A stretch of 46,401 nucleotides of DNA from Alphaproteobacteria bacterium (GTDB lineage: Bacteria; Pseudomonadota; Alphaproteobacteria; GCA-2731375), in the NCBI GenBank assembly GCA_030746635.1, contig JASLMH010000014.1, forward strand, positions 1-46,401. Direction: 5' to 3'. The notes below the pieces were generated by a model. It worked only from the letters and a program-made list of their open reading frames with translations. It had not been told where the DNA came from and searched no databases. Of this stretch, positions 32,923 to 42,276 are shown piece after piece; within the stretch, counting starts at the first letter, position 1; every line of letters begins with the position of its first letter. A program made the position numbers and the translations under genes.

Positions 32923-34767
32923 TCAGCCGCCCGCCACCACCGGCAGGACCAGGTGCGAAGGGCGATCCTTGTCACGCAGGAATTCCAGCAGCGGCGGCCG
33001 GCCGTCGGGGATGCGGCTGTAGTGATCGGAGTCCGAGGCGGCGATGGCCAGGCGGATGGCATGGCCGCGGCGGAACAGGTACGAGGTCGGCAGCAGTTCG
33101 AACGCCGCCTCGGCCACCTCGCCCGGCACCAGCAGCGCGGCGTCGGCCTGGCGGAAACTGTGGCTGGGGCCGGTGGCGGGAATGGTCGGCGGGTTGTCGC
33201 CCGGCCGGCGGTGCAGGGCCCGGAAAATGCCTTCGGTGACGTAGATGGACCGGCCCTCGGGCGTGACGTCTTCGAGGTAGACGAAGAAGGCGCAGTCCTT
33301 CTCCGAACAGGTGAAATGCAGGTGCACCCAGGGATGGCCGGTGACCTCGGTATCGTCGGTCAGCGGCGCCCCGGTGTAGCACAGCATCGCCCGATCGCGG
33401 CCGTGCCAATCGTCGTAGTAGGTCTCGACATCGGCGACATAGAGCCGGTCGTAGCGGGAATGGAAGCCGGTGCGGCAATCGAAGTCGGCGGCGTAGGCGT
33501 CACGGGCCGTTGTCTCGTTCGGGGCCGCCGCCGTCAGTTCGCCCTCCGGGGCCAGGAAGAGGCGCTGTTCGCCGCCCGGCGGCGGCCATTGCCCGGCGGC
33601 CCGCCATTCTTCGGCGCCCATCAGGTAGTAGTGCACCGGGGCTTCGTCGGCCGCGGCGGCGCTATCGCCGCGCAGGTGCCGATCGAAGAACCGCAGTACC
33701 TCGGCCATCACGAAGGGCTGTTGCGGCTCCCCCGCCTGGCGCCGCCAGGGGCTGACCTGGCCCCGGGCGCCATGGTCCCAGGGTCCGAGCAACAGCCGGT
33801 TGGCCGGGTTCCGCAGCCATTGATAGCGCTGGATGGTGCCCAACGAATAGCCGGCGCCGTCCATCCAGCCGCTGATCGAATAGCAGGCGGTGTCGCGATC
33901 GGCCGGCCGGTTGGCGTAATGGTAGGGGCTGATCCGGGCCGAGGTGTAGTCCGGGTCGTCGCTCAACCCGGCATCGCGATAGCGCAATTGCTGGGCGAAA
34001 TCCTGCATGTCGAAGTTGGCCTGATGTTGGTGCAGGGCCGCGGTCAGCAGGGAGCCGTCGCCATCGTCGTCGACCGGCGCCGGGCCCGTCAGGTCGGGGT
34101 CGGCGAAATAGGCGTGGTCGGGAATCCGCGCCCGGTCGTCATGGTCCAGGACGTCGGCCAGGTCGCCGTAACGCTTGGAGACGATGTTGCAGAGCACGCC
34201 GCCGGGATAGAGGTGGTTCGACCAGGTATCCCAGACCGCGAACAGCGGCGCCACCGCCTTCACCGCCGGGTGGTTGGTGCCGGCCAGGAAATCCGAGGCG
34301 GCGCCCAGGTAGGAGATGCCGGTGGCGCCGATGTTGCCGTCGCACCAGGGCTGGGCGGCGACCCAGTCGGCGATGTCGTGATGGTCCAGCCGCTCGCGCG
34401 GGCTGCGGAAGCCGTCACGGGCGCCGAACGAGGCGCCGGTGCCGCGCACGTCGACGCCGACCAGGGCATAGCCCCTGGGCACCAGGGCATCGCGGTAGAG
34501 CGCCAGGTTGGGACAGGCCTCGATGCCGTCGTGATGCCCCGGCCGCAGGGCGAAGCGCCGGTAGTAGGGGGTCAGGCACAACACCACCGGATAGGCCGCA
34601 TCCGCTGCCTCCGTGCCCGGCAGATGCACGTCCACCGCCAGCCGGGTGCCGTCCCGCACCTCGACATAGCGGGAGAACAGGCGGGCGCCCTGGTATTCCG
34701 GCGCCCGTTGTTCCAGGTAGGCCAGGGGCTCGACGCTCCAGGCCGGAGGTTGTTTGTTGTCGTTCAT
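32923..34767 (-). CDS. CocE/NonD family hydrolase (X-Pro dipeptidyl-peptidase-like)
   Basis: A 614-residue alpha/beta hydrolase of the CocE/NonD type. The N-terminal catalytic domain has GVDVRGTGAS and the nucleophile elbow GATGISYLGA with Ser152; GPWDHGARG carries the catalytic His. The C-terminal jelly-roll domain (from about 400, with FTCSEKDCAFFVYLEDVTPEG and FRRGHAIRLAIAASDSDHY) matches the family. Known members cleave esters (cocaine esterase), beta-lactam precursors or X-Pro peptides. GGATGGG lies before the chosen ATG. It follows the synthetase gene's start by about 90 bp on the opposite side, in the same direction, and is divergent from the protease gene. Confidence 0.88.
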   Translation of the reverse strand: MNDNKQPPAWSVEPLAYLEQRAPEYQGARLFSRYVEVRDGTRLAVDVHLPGTEAADAAYPVVLCLTPYYRRFALRPGHHDGIEACPNLALYRDALVPRGYALVGVDVRGTGASFGARDGFRSPRERLDHHDIADWVAAQPWCDGNIGATGISYLGAASDFLAGTNHPAVKAVAPLFAVWDTWSNHLYPGGVLCNIVSKRYGDLADVLDHDDRARIPDHAYFADPDLTGPAPVDDDGDGSLLTAALHQHQANFDMQDFAQQLRYRDAGLSDDPDYTSARISPYHYANRPADRDTACYSISGWMDGAGYSLGTIQRYQWLRNPANRLLLGPWDHGARGQVSPWRRQAGEPQQPFVMAEVLRFFDRHLRGDSAAAADEAPVHYYLMGAEEWRAAGQWPPPGGEQRLFLAPEGELTAAAPNETTARDAYAADFDCRTGFHSRYDRLYVADVETYYDDWHGRDRAMLCYTGAPLTDDTEVTGHPWVHLHFTCSEKDCAFFVYLEDVTPEGRSIYVTEGIFRALHRRPGDNPPTIPATGPSHSFRQADAALLVPGEVAEAAFELLPTSYLFRRGHAIRLAIAASDSDHYSRIPDGRPPLLEFLRDKDRPSHLVLPVVAGG

Positions 34768-34868
34768 GCCAACCCATCCGTTCGCGATCCTCTCATTATA
34801 GGCATGGCGCCGGGCGGCGACAGCGCCCGACTTGCGGCGGCGGCGGTGGCGGGCTAGGGATTCGAACC
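34768..34868. promoter_or_regulatory. Divergent spacer between CocE-type hydrolase and retropepsin-like protease genes
   Basis: A 101-bp spacer that should contain promoters for both directions. No clear motif was found by eye. Confidence 0.3.
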
Positions 34869-35600
34869 ATGAGCAAGCAACCGAGTCCCTGGGACCCACC
34901 GCCATCGGGCGGCGGCCGCTGGCTGCCGTGGCTGATCATGATGGCCGTCGTCCTGGGCCTGGTCGGCCTGTTGCTGTGGCGCTATCCGCAGGCCCTGTAC
35001 GGTCACGAGGACTGGTCGCGGCTGATCTATCTGCTGTTGCTGTTCGTGCTGATCTCCGGCGGCTTCTTCGGCGCCCGCCGGCTGAATATCGGCAAGGCGG
35101 CGCGGTACGCCGCCATCTGGCTCGGCATCGGCCTGGTGCTGATGCTCGGCTACAGCTATCGCCAGGAGTTGCAGACCATCGGCCAGCGCCTGCTGGGCGA
35201 GGTGGTGCCGCACCAGGGCACGCCGGCCGGCGCGCGGGCCCTGAGTTTCCGGGCCGATCAGAGCGGCCATTTCAGCATCGAGGCCTGGGTCAACGGCACG
35301 CCGGTGCGCTTCCTGGTCGACACCGGCGCCACCGCCATCGTGCTGACCCGGGCGGATGCCGAGCGGATCGGCATCGATCCCGCCGCCCTGTCCTTTACCC
35401 GGTTCGCCCACACCGCCAACGGCATCGTCCGCACCGCCCCGATCCGGCTGGGCGATCTGGCCATCGGCGGGCTGCGGCTGGAGGGCCTGCCGGCCATGGT
35501 CAACGAAGGCGAGTTGGGGCAATCCCTCCTCGGCATGGCCTTTCTCGATCGCCTGCGCTCCTACGAGGTCCGCGACGGCGTCCTGACCCTGCGCTGGTAG
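34869..35600 (+). CDS. Membrane-anchored retropepsin-like aspartic protease (TIGR02281 type)
   Basis: A 243-residue protein with three membrane helices (about 19-38, 52-66, 80-96) and a C-terminal clan AA domain with the catalytic motif FLVDTGATAIVLT (Asp151) and a second conserved element GQSLLGMAFLDRL. A single retropepsin domain must dimerise to form the active site. This family is typical of alphaproteobacteria; its substrates are poorly known. The protease domain probably faces the periplasm. The gene lies 35 bp upstream of the hydantoinase A gene, perhaps with a separate promoter between them. Confidence 0.85.
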   Translation: MSKQPSPWDPPPSGGGRWLPWLIMMAVVLGLVGLLLWRYPQALYGHEDWSRLIYLLLLFVLISGGFFGARRLNIGKAARYAAIWLGIGLVLMLGYSYRQELQTIGQRLLGEVVPHQGTPAGARALSFRADQSGHFSIEAWVNGTPVRFLVDTGATAIVLTRADAERIGIDPAALSFTRFAHTANGIVRTAPIRLGDLAIGGLRLEGLPAMVNEGELGQSLLGMAFLDRLRSYEVRDGVLTLRW

Positions 35601-35610
35601 GCGCTATACT
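35583..35610 (+). promoter_or_regulatory. Candidate sigma-70-type promoter upstream of hydantoinase A
   Basis: CTGACC (35583-35588) and TATACT (35605-35610) are separated by 16 bp, lying across the end of the protease gene about 25 bp before the hydantoinase ATG. The same GCGCTATACT string recurs before the partial gene at the right edge. Confidence 0.4.
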
Positions 35611-35635
35611 GGAGCACGGGAGGTGGTCGCGTCGG

Positions 35636-37699
35636 ATGTCTGGGAGTGACGGCTTTCGTCTGGGGATCGACGTCGGCGGTACCTTCACCGATTTCACCCT
35701 GATCGACGACGGCGGCGGTGAAGGACGGCATTTCAAGGTGCCCTCGACACCCGCTGATCCGGCCGCCGCCATCGGCCGGGGCATGCTCGCCATGTTCGCC
35801 GATCTGGCGCTCGATCCCTCGAATTGCCGGCAGCTCAGCCACGGCACCACCGTCGCCACCAACATGGTGATCGAACGCCGGGGCGGCCGCACCGGCCTGC
35901 TGACCACCAAGGGCTTCCGCGACATCCTGGAGATCGGCCGCCAGGACCGGCCGCACCTGTACGACATCCACGCCCGCAAACCGCCGCCCCTGGTGCCCAG
36001 GCACCTGCGGTTCGAGATCGCCGAACGCATCGACGCCGACGGCGCGGTGCTGACGCCCTTGGACGAGGCGGAGGTGGCGGCGGCGGCCCGGCGCCTGGGC
36101 GAAGCGGGGGTCGAGGCGGTGGCCATCGGTTTCCTGCATGCCTACCGCTTCCCCGAGCACGAGCGGCGGGCCAGGGATATCGTCGCGGAACTGCTGCCCG
36201 GGGTGCCGATCAGCACCTCCTCCGAGGTGCTGCCCGAATATCGCGAGTACGAGCGGTTCTCGACCACGGCGATGAACGCCTACCTGTCGCCGCGGATGGG
36301 CGGCTACCTGGACCGGTTCCGCCGCCGGGTGGCCGAGGCCGGGGTGCCGGTACCGCCAAGCACCAGCCATTCGAACGGCGGCTTGATGTCGCCCGCGGTG
36401 GCGGCCCGTTATCCGGTGCGGGCCTGCCTGTCCGGTCCCTCGGCCGGGGTGATCGGCGCCTGCCGGCTGGCCGCGGCGGCCGGCTTCCAAGACCTGATCA
36501 CCTTCGACGTCGGCGGCACCTCGACCGATGTCTCGCTGATCGTCGACGGCCGCCCCGGCTTCACCGCCGACCGGGCGGTGGCCGGTTATCCGATCCGCTG
36601 CCCGATGGTCGACGTGCAGGTGATCGGCGCCGGTGGCGGCTCCATCGCCTGGCTGGACGATGCCGGCGCCCTGCATGTCGGCCCACGGAGCGCCGCCGCC
36701 GAACCCGGCCCCGCCGCCTATGGCCGGGGCGGCGATGGGGCGACGATCACCGATGCCAACGTGGTGCTGCACGCCCTCAACCCGGTCGCCCTGCTGGACG
36801 GCCGCATGGCGATCAGCGAAGACGCCGCGCGGGCGGCCCTGAGCCGGCGGGTGGCCGAGCCCCTGGGCCTGGCGGTGGAGGCCGCGGCGGTGGGCATCCT
36901 GCGCATCGCCGTCGCCAACATGGCCCGGGCGATCCGGGCGATCTCCACCGAACAGGGGCACGAGGTGGAGAACTTCGTCCTGGCGGCCTATGGCGGCGCC
37001 GGACCGCTGCACGCCGCCCGGGTGGCGGAAGAGGTGGGCATCGACACCATCCTGGTGCCGCCCTCGCCCGGCACCCTGTGCGCCCGGGGCGCCTTGCTGG
37101 CCGATATCAGCAGCGATTTCGTCAGCACCGAGGTGGCAATGTTGGACGAAACCTCATGGCGGGGGCTGCTAGAGCGGCACCAGGCGCTGCGGGCGGGGGC
37201 CGAGGACTGGCTGACCAGTGAAGGTATCGCCCCCGGCGAGAGGCGCTTCCGGGTGGTGGTCGAGGCCCGCTACCTGGGCCAGAACCATGAAATCCAGGTG
37301 GCCAGCGGGCTGGACGGCCTGGCCGATTTTGCCCGGGCCTTCCACCGGGCCCATCGCGCCACCCACCAATACGACCTGGCGGCGGCGGAGATCGAGTTGG
37401 TCAACCTGCGGCTGACCGCCTCCGGTCTGCTGGCGCGCCCGGTCCGGCCCATGGATCTGCCCCAGGGCGCCGTCGCCGATGCCGTCGATGGCGAGCGGCG
37501 GATCTACCTCGATGGTGGCGCCGGCTGGTCGATGGTACCGGTGCTCCGCCGCGAGCGGCTGCCGGCGGCGCGGCCGTTCGAGGGCCCCTGCGTGGTCGAG
37601 GAGGCGACCTCCACCACCCTGGTACCCGCGGGATTGGGCGGCCGCGTCGACGGCTACGGCAACATCATCCTGACCCGGGAGGGCAAGGGCGATGACTGA
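35636..37699 (+). CDS. Hydantoinase/oxoprolinase subunit A
   Basis: A 687-residue ASKHA-fold ATPase of the hydantoinase A/5-oxoprolinase family. The phosphate-1 motif is GIDVGGTFTDFTLI near residue 10; further motifs are LSHGTTVATNMVIERRG, SNGGLMSP, DVGGTSTDVSLI and GAGGGSIAWLD. It would use ATP to open a cyclic amide ring such as N-methylhydantoin or 5-oxoproline together with subunit B, which starts 8 bp before this gene ends. The ATG gives a normal family length; readings extended upstream would cross the protease gene. The presence of isochorismatase-fold amidohydrolases in the window fits a hydantoin-to-N-carbamoyl pathway. Confidence 0.9.
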   Translation: MSGSDGFRLGIDVGGTFTDFTLIDDGGGEGRHFKVPSTPADPAAAIGRGMLAMFADLALDPSNCRQLSHGTTVATNMVIERRGGRTGLLTTKGFRDILEIGRQDRPHLYDIHARKPPPLVPRHLRFEIAERIDADGAVLTPLDEAEVAAAARRLGEAGVEAVAIGFLHAYRFPEHERRARDIVAELLPGVPISTSSEVLPEYREYERFSTTAMNAYLSPRMGGYLDRFRRRVAEAGVPVPPSTSHSNGGLMSPAVAARYPVRACLSGPSAGVIGACRLAAAAGFQDLITFDVGGTSTDVSLIVDGRPGFTADRAVAGYPIRCPMVDVQVIGAGGGSIAWLDDAGALHVGPRSAAAEPGPAAYGRGGDGATITDANVVLHALNPVALLDGRMAISEDAARAALSRRVAEPLGLAVEAAAVGILRIAVANMARAIRAISTEQGHEVENFVLAAYGGAGPLHAARVAEEVGIDTILVPPSPGTLCARGALLADISSDFVSTEVAMLDETSWRGLLERHQALRAGAEDWLTSEGIAPGERRFRVVVEARYLGQNHEIQVASGLDGLADFARAFHRAHRATHQYDLAAAEIELVNLRLTASGLLARPVRPMDLPQGAVADAVDGERRIYLDGGAGWSMVPVLRRERLPAARPFEGPCVVEEATSTTLVPAGLGGRVDGYGNIILTREGKGDD

Positions 37700-39422
37700 T
37701 CCGGTCGGCACCCCGGACCGCTATGACGCCGTGGAGATGGGCGTGTTCAGCAACCGTTTGCTGTCCATTACCGACGAAATGGGCATGACCCTGGTGCGCT
37801 CCTCCTTCTCCACCAACATCAAGGAACGCAAGGACTGCTCGGTCGGCCTGTTCGACCACCGGGGCCGGTTGCTGGCCCAGGCCATGCATATTCCCCTGCA
37901 TCTGGGCTCGTTGCAGGGCGGCGTCGAGGCGGTGCTGGCGGCCTTCGAGCCGGACGAGATCGAGCCCGGCGATGCCTTCGTCTGCAACGACCCCTACCTG
38001 GCCGGCGGCACCCACCTGCCGGATATCAGCGTCGTCACGCCGGTGTTCTGGCAGGGCGAGTTGGCCTATTTCACCGCCAATATCGGCCATCACACCGACG
38101 TCGGCGGCAGTGTCCCGGGTTCCAGCTCGCACCTGGCGCGGTCGATCTATGAAGAGGGCATCCGCATTCCGATCGTCAAGATCTGCCGGCGCGGCCAGCC
38201 CGATCGCCACCTGATCGAGCTGATCGCCCTGGCCAGCCGCGACCCGGAAGAGCGGCGCCTGGACCTGGGCGTGCAGATCGCCACCAACGAACGCGGCGGC
38301 CGCCTGCTGAGCCGGCTGCTGGAGAAGCAGGGCGTCGGGAAGTTGCGCCAGGCGGCTGACGATTTGTTGGCCTACACCCGGGCCCGGATGGCCAACCGCA
38401 TCGCCGAGCTGGCGAATGGCGACTATACGGGCGAAGCCTGGCTGGACAACGACGGCAGCGGCGACGTCCGGCTGCCGATCCGGGTCACCGCCCGGATCAG
38501 GGGTTCGGAGCTGACCCTCGACTTCGGCGGCAGCGGCGCCCAGGCGCGGGGCAATCTGAACGTCCCGGACAGCGCCCTGAAGGCGACCTGCTTCTATGCC
38601 GTGAAGTCACTGCTGGACCCCGAGTTGCCGCCCAACGGCGGTCTGTTCGAGGCCATCGGCCTGCACGCGCCCCAGGGCAGCATCGTCAACCCGGCGTCGC
38701 CGGCGCCGGTGGCCGGCCGCGCCTCCACCTGTCAGCGCATCGCCCGCGCCATCTTCCAGGCTTTTGCCCAGGTGCTGCCGGCCGACCGGGTCATCGCACC
38801 CGCCACCGACATGAACGCGGCCATGGCCCTGGCCGGACCGCGCCGGCGGGGCGAGCGCAATTTCGTCTATCTGGAGACCATCGGCGGCGGCGGCGGCGCC
38901 ACCCGGGAAAGTGACGGCATGCACGCGGTGCAGGTGCACATCACCAACACCACCAATCTGCCGGCCGAGGCGCTGGAGATCGAGTATCCGCTGAGGGTGG
39001 TGGAATACGCCCTGGTCGAGGGGTCCGGCGGCCCGGGCCGGCGGCGGGGCGGCGCCGGCATCGCCCGGGAGGTCGCCGCCACCGCCGACGGCATCACCGT
39101 ATCGGTGCGCATGGACGGCGAGTTCACCCCGGCGCCGGGCCTGTTCGGCGGCGGTGCCGGCGGTTGCGGGCGGGTATCGATAAGGGGCGGCGCCGACGGC
39201 CCGGAAGCGGTCGGCGCCAAACTGGCGACCCGTGCGTTGCCCAAGGGCCGTTCCCTGCGCCTGGAGACCCCCGGCGGCGGCGGCTTCGGCCCGCCCGATG
39301 AACGCGCGGCCGCGGACCTGGCCGCCGATCTGCGGGACGGCTTGATCGACGTCGCCGGGGCGGCCGGGAGCTACGGCGCCGATCTGCTTGAGCGAGCGGC
39401 GGCGCTGGGCGACGACGATTGA
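37692..39422 (+). CDS. Hydantoinase/oxoprolinase subunit B
   Basis: A 576-residue HyuB-family protein. Typical motifs are FSNRLLSITDEMGMTLVRSSFSTN-type N-terminus (residues 18-40), KERKDCSVGLFD, GDAFVCNDPYLAGGTHLPDI, GHHTDVGG and the C-terminal TPGGGGFGPPDER. It works with subunit A in ATP-dependent opening of cyclic amides such as hydantoins or 5-oxoproline. Overlap of 8 bp with the A gene indicates translational coupling. The product order A-B and the separate chains match bacterial N-methylhydantoinases rather than the fused 5-oxoprolinase of eukaryotes. Confidence 0.9.
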   Translation: MTDPVGTPDRYDAVEMGVFSNRLLSITDEMGMTLVRSSFSTNIKERKDCSVGLFDHRGRLLAQAMHIPLHLGSLQGGVEAVLAAFEPDEIEPGDAFVCNDPYLAGGTHLPDISVVTPVFWQGELAYFTANIGHHTDVGGSVPGSSSHLARSIYEEGIRIPIVKICRRGQPDRHLIELIALASRDPEERRLDLGVQIATNERGGRLLSRLLEKQGVGKLRQAADDLLAYTRARMANRIAELANGDYTGEAWLDNDGSGDVRLPIRVTARIRGSELTLDFGGSGAQARGNLNVPDSALKATCFYAVKSLLDPELPPNGGLFEAIGLHAPQGSIVNPASPAPVAGRASTCQRIARAIFQAFAQVLPADRVIAPATDMNAAMALAGPRRRGERNFVYLETIGGGGGATRESDGMHAVQVHITNTTNLPAEALEIEYPLRVVEYALVEGSGGPGRRRGGAGIAREVAATADGITVSVRMDGEFTPAPGLFGGGAGGCGRVSIRGGADGPEAVGAKLATRALPKGRSLRLETPGGGGFGPPDERAAADLAADLRDGLIDVAGAAGSYGADLLERAAALGDDD

Positions 39423-39484
39423 GACCGGCGGCGCCGGCTCGGGTATCCTGGTTGCAGCAACAGCCATCATCGGGGGGCGCGGTC

Positions 39485-40798
39485 ATGCGGCGCGAGGAAA
39501 TCGTCATGGTCTGCTGCTGCGACATCGCCGGTCAGGTGCGCGGCAAGGGCATGCCGGCGGCGGAACTGGAGGCGCGGCGGCAACGCGGCGTCGGCTGGAC
39601 GCCAACCAACATCATGATCACCGCCTTCAACGACATCGCGCCCGGCCCCTGGGGCGCCTTCGGCGATCTGGTGTTGCTGCCCGACCTGGCGACACATCTC
39701 CGCGTCGACTTCGGCGACGACGGCCCGCCCGAGCAGTTCGTGCTGGGCGATATCCGCCACCTGGACGGCCGGCCGTGGGAATGCTGTCCGCGCGACTTCC
39801 TGCGCCGGGGCCTGACGGCGCTGGCGGACGAATTCGGCCTGAGCCTGAAGGCCGCCTTCGAGCACGAGTTGCACTACGACCGGGTCGAGGAGCGGCCGAA
39901 TGCCGGCTACGCCCTGGACGCCTACCGCCGCCAGGGCGCCTTCGGCGAAGTGTTCTTCCATGCCATGCGCCAGGCCGGCCTGGAACCGGATACCTTCATG
40001 GCCGAATACGGCCCGGCCCAGTACGAGGTGACCATCGGCCATCAGGACGGCTTGGGGGCGGCCGATCAGGCGGTGATCCTGCGCGAGATGGCGCGGGCCA
40101 GCGCCCATCGCCTGGGCGGCCGGGCCAGCTTCACGCCGATCCTGCGGCCCGAGGCCGTCGGCAACGGCGTGCATGTGCATTTCAGCCTGTGGGCGGGGGA
40201 CGACCAACCGGTGATGCACGCCGCCGACGGGCCCGGCGAGATCGGCCCCCGGGCCGGCGCCTTCGCCGCCGGCATCCTGGCGAAATTGCCGGCCATTCTG
40301 GCCCTGACCGCCGCCAGCCCGATTTCCTATCTGCGCCTGACGCCGAACCGCTGGAGCGCCAGCTACGACAATCTGGGCCTGAACGATCGCGAGGCGGCGG
40401 TCCGCATCTGCCCGGTGTTCGAGACCATGGGCGTCGCCCGGGAGCGGCAGTTCCATTTGGAATTCCGCGCCGCCGACGCCGCCGCCAGCCCGTATATGCT
40501 GCTCGGCGCGATCGTCTGGTCCGGCCTCTGGGGCCTGCGCGGCGATCTGCCCACGCCGACCCCCACCACCGAGGACCCATCACAAATGGCCGAAGATCGC
40601 CTGGCCGAACTGGGCCTGCAACGATTGCCCCTGAGTTTGACGGCGGCATTGGACAATCTGGCCGGCGACGACGACATCAAGGCCTGGCTGGGGCCGCAAT
40701 TCCACGAGGTCTACCTCGGCCACAAACGCTTCGAGATCGGCCTGACGGCGCATCTGAACGATGCCGCCCGCTGCGAACGCTATCGCTGGGTTTATTGA
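39485..40798 (+). CDS. Glutamine synthetase family protein (gamma-glutamylamine-type)
   Basis: A 437-residue glutamine synthetase homologue. A short beta-grasp segment starts CCDIAGQVRGKGMP, a form typical of the PuuA/GlnT-like group. Catalytic-domain metal ligands appear in AFEHELHY, EYGPAQYEVTIG and GNGVHVHFSL; the nucleotide-binding stretch is LRLTPNRWSASYDN. Such enzymes ligate glutamate to ammonia, amines or polyamines using ATP. Next to hydantoinase genes it may capture ammonia or methylamine released from ring compounds, which is inference. The ATG with a GGGGGG ribosome-binding site is preferred to a TTG overlapping hydantoinase B. Confidence 0.85.
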   Translation: MRREEIVMVCCCDIAGQVRGKGMPAAELEARRQRGVGWTPTNIMITAFNDIAPGPWGAFGDLVLLPDLATHLRVDFGDDGPPEQFVLGDIRHLDGRPWECCPRDFLRRGLTALADEFGLSLKAAFEHELHYDRVEERPNAGYALDAYRRQGAFGEVFFHAMRQAGLEPDTFMAEYGPAQYEVTIGHQDGLGAADQAVILREMARASAHRLGGRASFTPILRPEAVGNGVHVHFSLWAGDDQPVMHAADGPGEIGPRAGAFAAGILAKLPAILALTAASPISYLRLTPNRWSASYDNLGLNDREAAVRICPVFETMGVARERQFHLEFRAADAAASPYMLLGAIVWSGLWGLRGDLPTPTPTTEDPSQMAEDRLAELGLQRLPLSLTAALDNLAGDDDIKAWLGPQFHEVYLGHKRFEIGLTAHLNDAARCERYRWVY

Positions 40799-40835
40799 TA
40801 CCAAGATGCATCAAGCATGACCTGACCCATTCACC

Positions 40836-40935
40836 CTTCGAGACGAGCCTGCGGCTCTCCTCAGGGTGAGGACGGGTACACATTTCCAACAAGTCATCTT
40901 CATGCTGAGGAGGGCGCGCAGCGCCCGTCTCGAAG
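40836..40935. repeat. Palindromic intergenic repeat, copy A
   Basis: Outer arms CTTCGAGACG (40836-40845) and CGTCTCGAAG (40926-40935) are perfect inverted repeats; inner arms CTCCTCAG and CTGAGGAG also pair. It lies between two convergent genes (glutamine synthetase family and amidohydrolase) and may act as a two-way terminator. Repeats with the same TTCGAGAC arms are familiar from intergenic regions of many alphaproteobacteria. Confidence 0.8.
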
Positions 40936-40967
40936 CAGGTCGACGGTCCGGTCCTTTGCCTGGCGGT

Positions 40968-41600
40968 TTACCCCACGGCGTCGATCAGGGCCAACAAGTC
41001 TTCGGTCATCTCCATTCGGCAATAGCCTTTGAAGGCATTCAGGGCCGCCCGGTGCCGGGCCCGGGTGTCGGTGGCGCAGGCATCCGTGGCGCAGATCATC
41101 CGGTAGCCGCGGTCGGCGCCGTCGCGGATGGTGTGGTCGACGCACTGGTCGGTGAGGAAGCCGGCGGCGATGATGGTGTCGATGCCGATATTTCGCATCA
41201 GGTAGTCGAAATTGGTCGAATTGAACAGCGAGGACGAGGTCTTCGGCAGCACGATCTCGTCCCCCTCGGGCCGTAGTTCCTTGATCACCCGGGCCTCGGT
41301 CGAGCCCTTGGCGATGAAGAAGTCCGAGAGCTTGTAGTCCAGGCTGCGGTCGCGGCCGTCGGCGGTCAGGTTCTCGATCACTGTGAACACCACCTCCAGC
41401 CCGGCCTGGCGCGAGCGCTGCAGCAGCCGGCGGATGTTCGGCACCGCGATGCCGTGGGCATCCTCGTAGAATTCCGGCCGCGGTTGGTGTCGATCCGCCG
41501 CCAGCACCCAGTTCTGCGCATCGATCACCAGCAGGGCGGTGCCAGCCGCCAGCAGCGACCCTTGCCGCGTCAATTGCCGGTCCGCCGATCGCTCGACCAT
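40968..41600 (-). CDS. Isochorismatase-fold cysteine hydrolase
   Basis: A 210-residue hydrolase with the catalytic triad Asp27 (LLVIDAQN), Lys120 (VLPKTSSSLFNSTNFDYLM) and Cys153 (AGFLTDQCVDHTIRDGADRGY). The KTSSSLFNSTN and TDQCVDHT wording is typical of ureidoacrylate- or biuret-type amidohydrolases and differs from the first isochorismatase-fold enzyme in the window. It could hydrolyse an N-carbamoyl product from the hydantoinase reaction; the substrate is not proved. The gene faces the glutamine-synthetase homologue with the palindromic repeat between them. Confidence 0.85.
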   Translation of the reverse strand: MVERSADRQLTRQGSLLAAGTALLVIDAQNWVLAADRHQPRPEFYEDAHGIAVPNIRRLLQRSRQAGLEVVFTVIENLTADGRDRSLDYKLSDFFIAKGSTEARVIKELRPEGDEIVLPKTSSSLFNSTNFDYLMRNIGIDTIIAAGFLTDQCVDHTIRDGADRGYRMICATDACATDTRARHRAALNAFKGYCRMEMTEDLLALIDAVG

Positions 41601-41762
41601 GGCCAGATCCTCCCGAATGGGTCGAGTCTAGCAGACAGGGAGCGATATTGGCCCGGGTCGGCTCGGCTATTGTGCTACGATTTGCGGCGCCCTGAAGGAG
41701 GGACAGCGCGCCACCTTGGCCATCCGCGCTCGCGCGGCGGCGGAATGGGGAGCGGGACCGGT

Positions 41763-42188
41763 ATGCGGGACGCGGAAGGTTGGTGGGTTCTGGCCAGGGA
41801 CGAGGACGGCCGGGCCACGGCCGCCTATCGCATCGACGTCGAAGCCGGCCTGGCATGGGTCCAATTCTCGGGCACCCTGGCGCCGCCGATCATCCGCGAG
41901 ATGCGCCAGACGATACGCGGTGACAGTGATTTCCGCCCTTCCTTCGACGGCCTGATCGACCTGCGGTCGGTCGCCCGGGTGGGGCTTTCGGCCAGCGACC
42001 TGCCGGGGCTGACCAGCGGCCCGGCGACGCGGGGCGAACGAACCGGACGCATGGCCCTGGTCATCGGTCACGATACCTCCCGCGTCCTGTTCGGCCGGCT
42101 GTACGAGGCCTTTACGCTACTGCGGTCATCGCGCGACACGAAGATCTTCGAAACCGTCGATGAAGCGTTGGCCTGGCTGCAAGAGTAG
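41763..42188 (+). CDS. Hypothetical SpoIIAA/STAS-like protein
   Basis: A 141-residue protein that I cannot assign firmly. It contains strands and helices in the order of a SpoIIAA/STAS-like fold: [18 protein letters not shown], then [21 protein letters not shown] and [18 protein letters not shown], ending [11 protein letters not shown]. Such domains bind lipids or serve as anti-anti-sigma-like switches, without enzymatic residues. ATG 41763 is preferred over 41745 because GGGAGCGGG lies immediately upstream. The 162-bp spacer before it contains no other gene. Confidence 0.6.
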   Translation: MRDAEGWWVLARDEDGRATAAYRIDVEAGLAWVQFSGTLAPPIIREMRQTIRGDSDFRPSFDGLIDLRSVARVGLSASDLPGLTSGPATRGERTGRMALVIGHDTSRVLFGRLYEAFTLLRSSRDTKIFETVDEALAWLQE

Positions 42189-42276
42189 GCGGGCGCCGGT
42201 CCATGTTTTCCTTGTCGGATCGGGTTCGGCGGTGAAAACTTGGCGCCGCAGGAATTCAGGCGTGGGAGGCGCAGAG

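Noticed and set aside
34832-35635. Upstream extension of the hydantoinase A frame
   Set aside because: It runs through the retropepsin-like protease gene in a shadow frame and has no family similarity.
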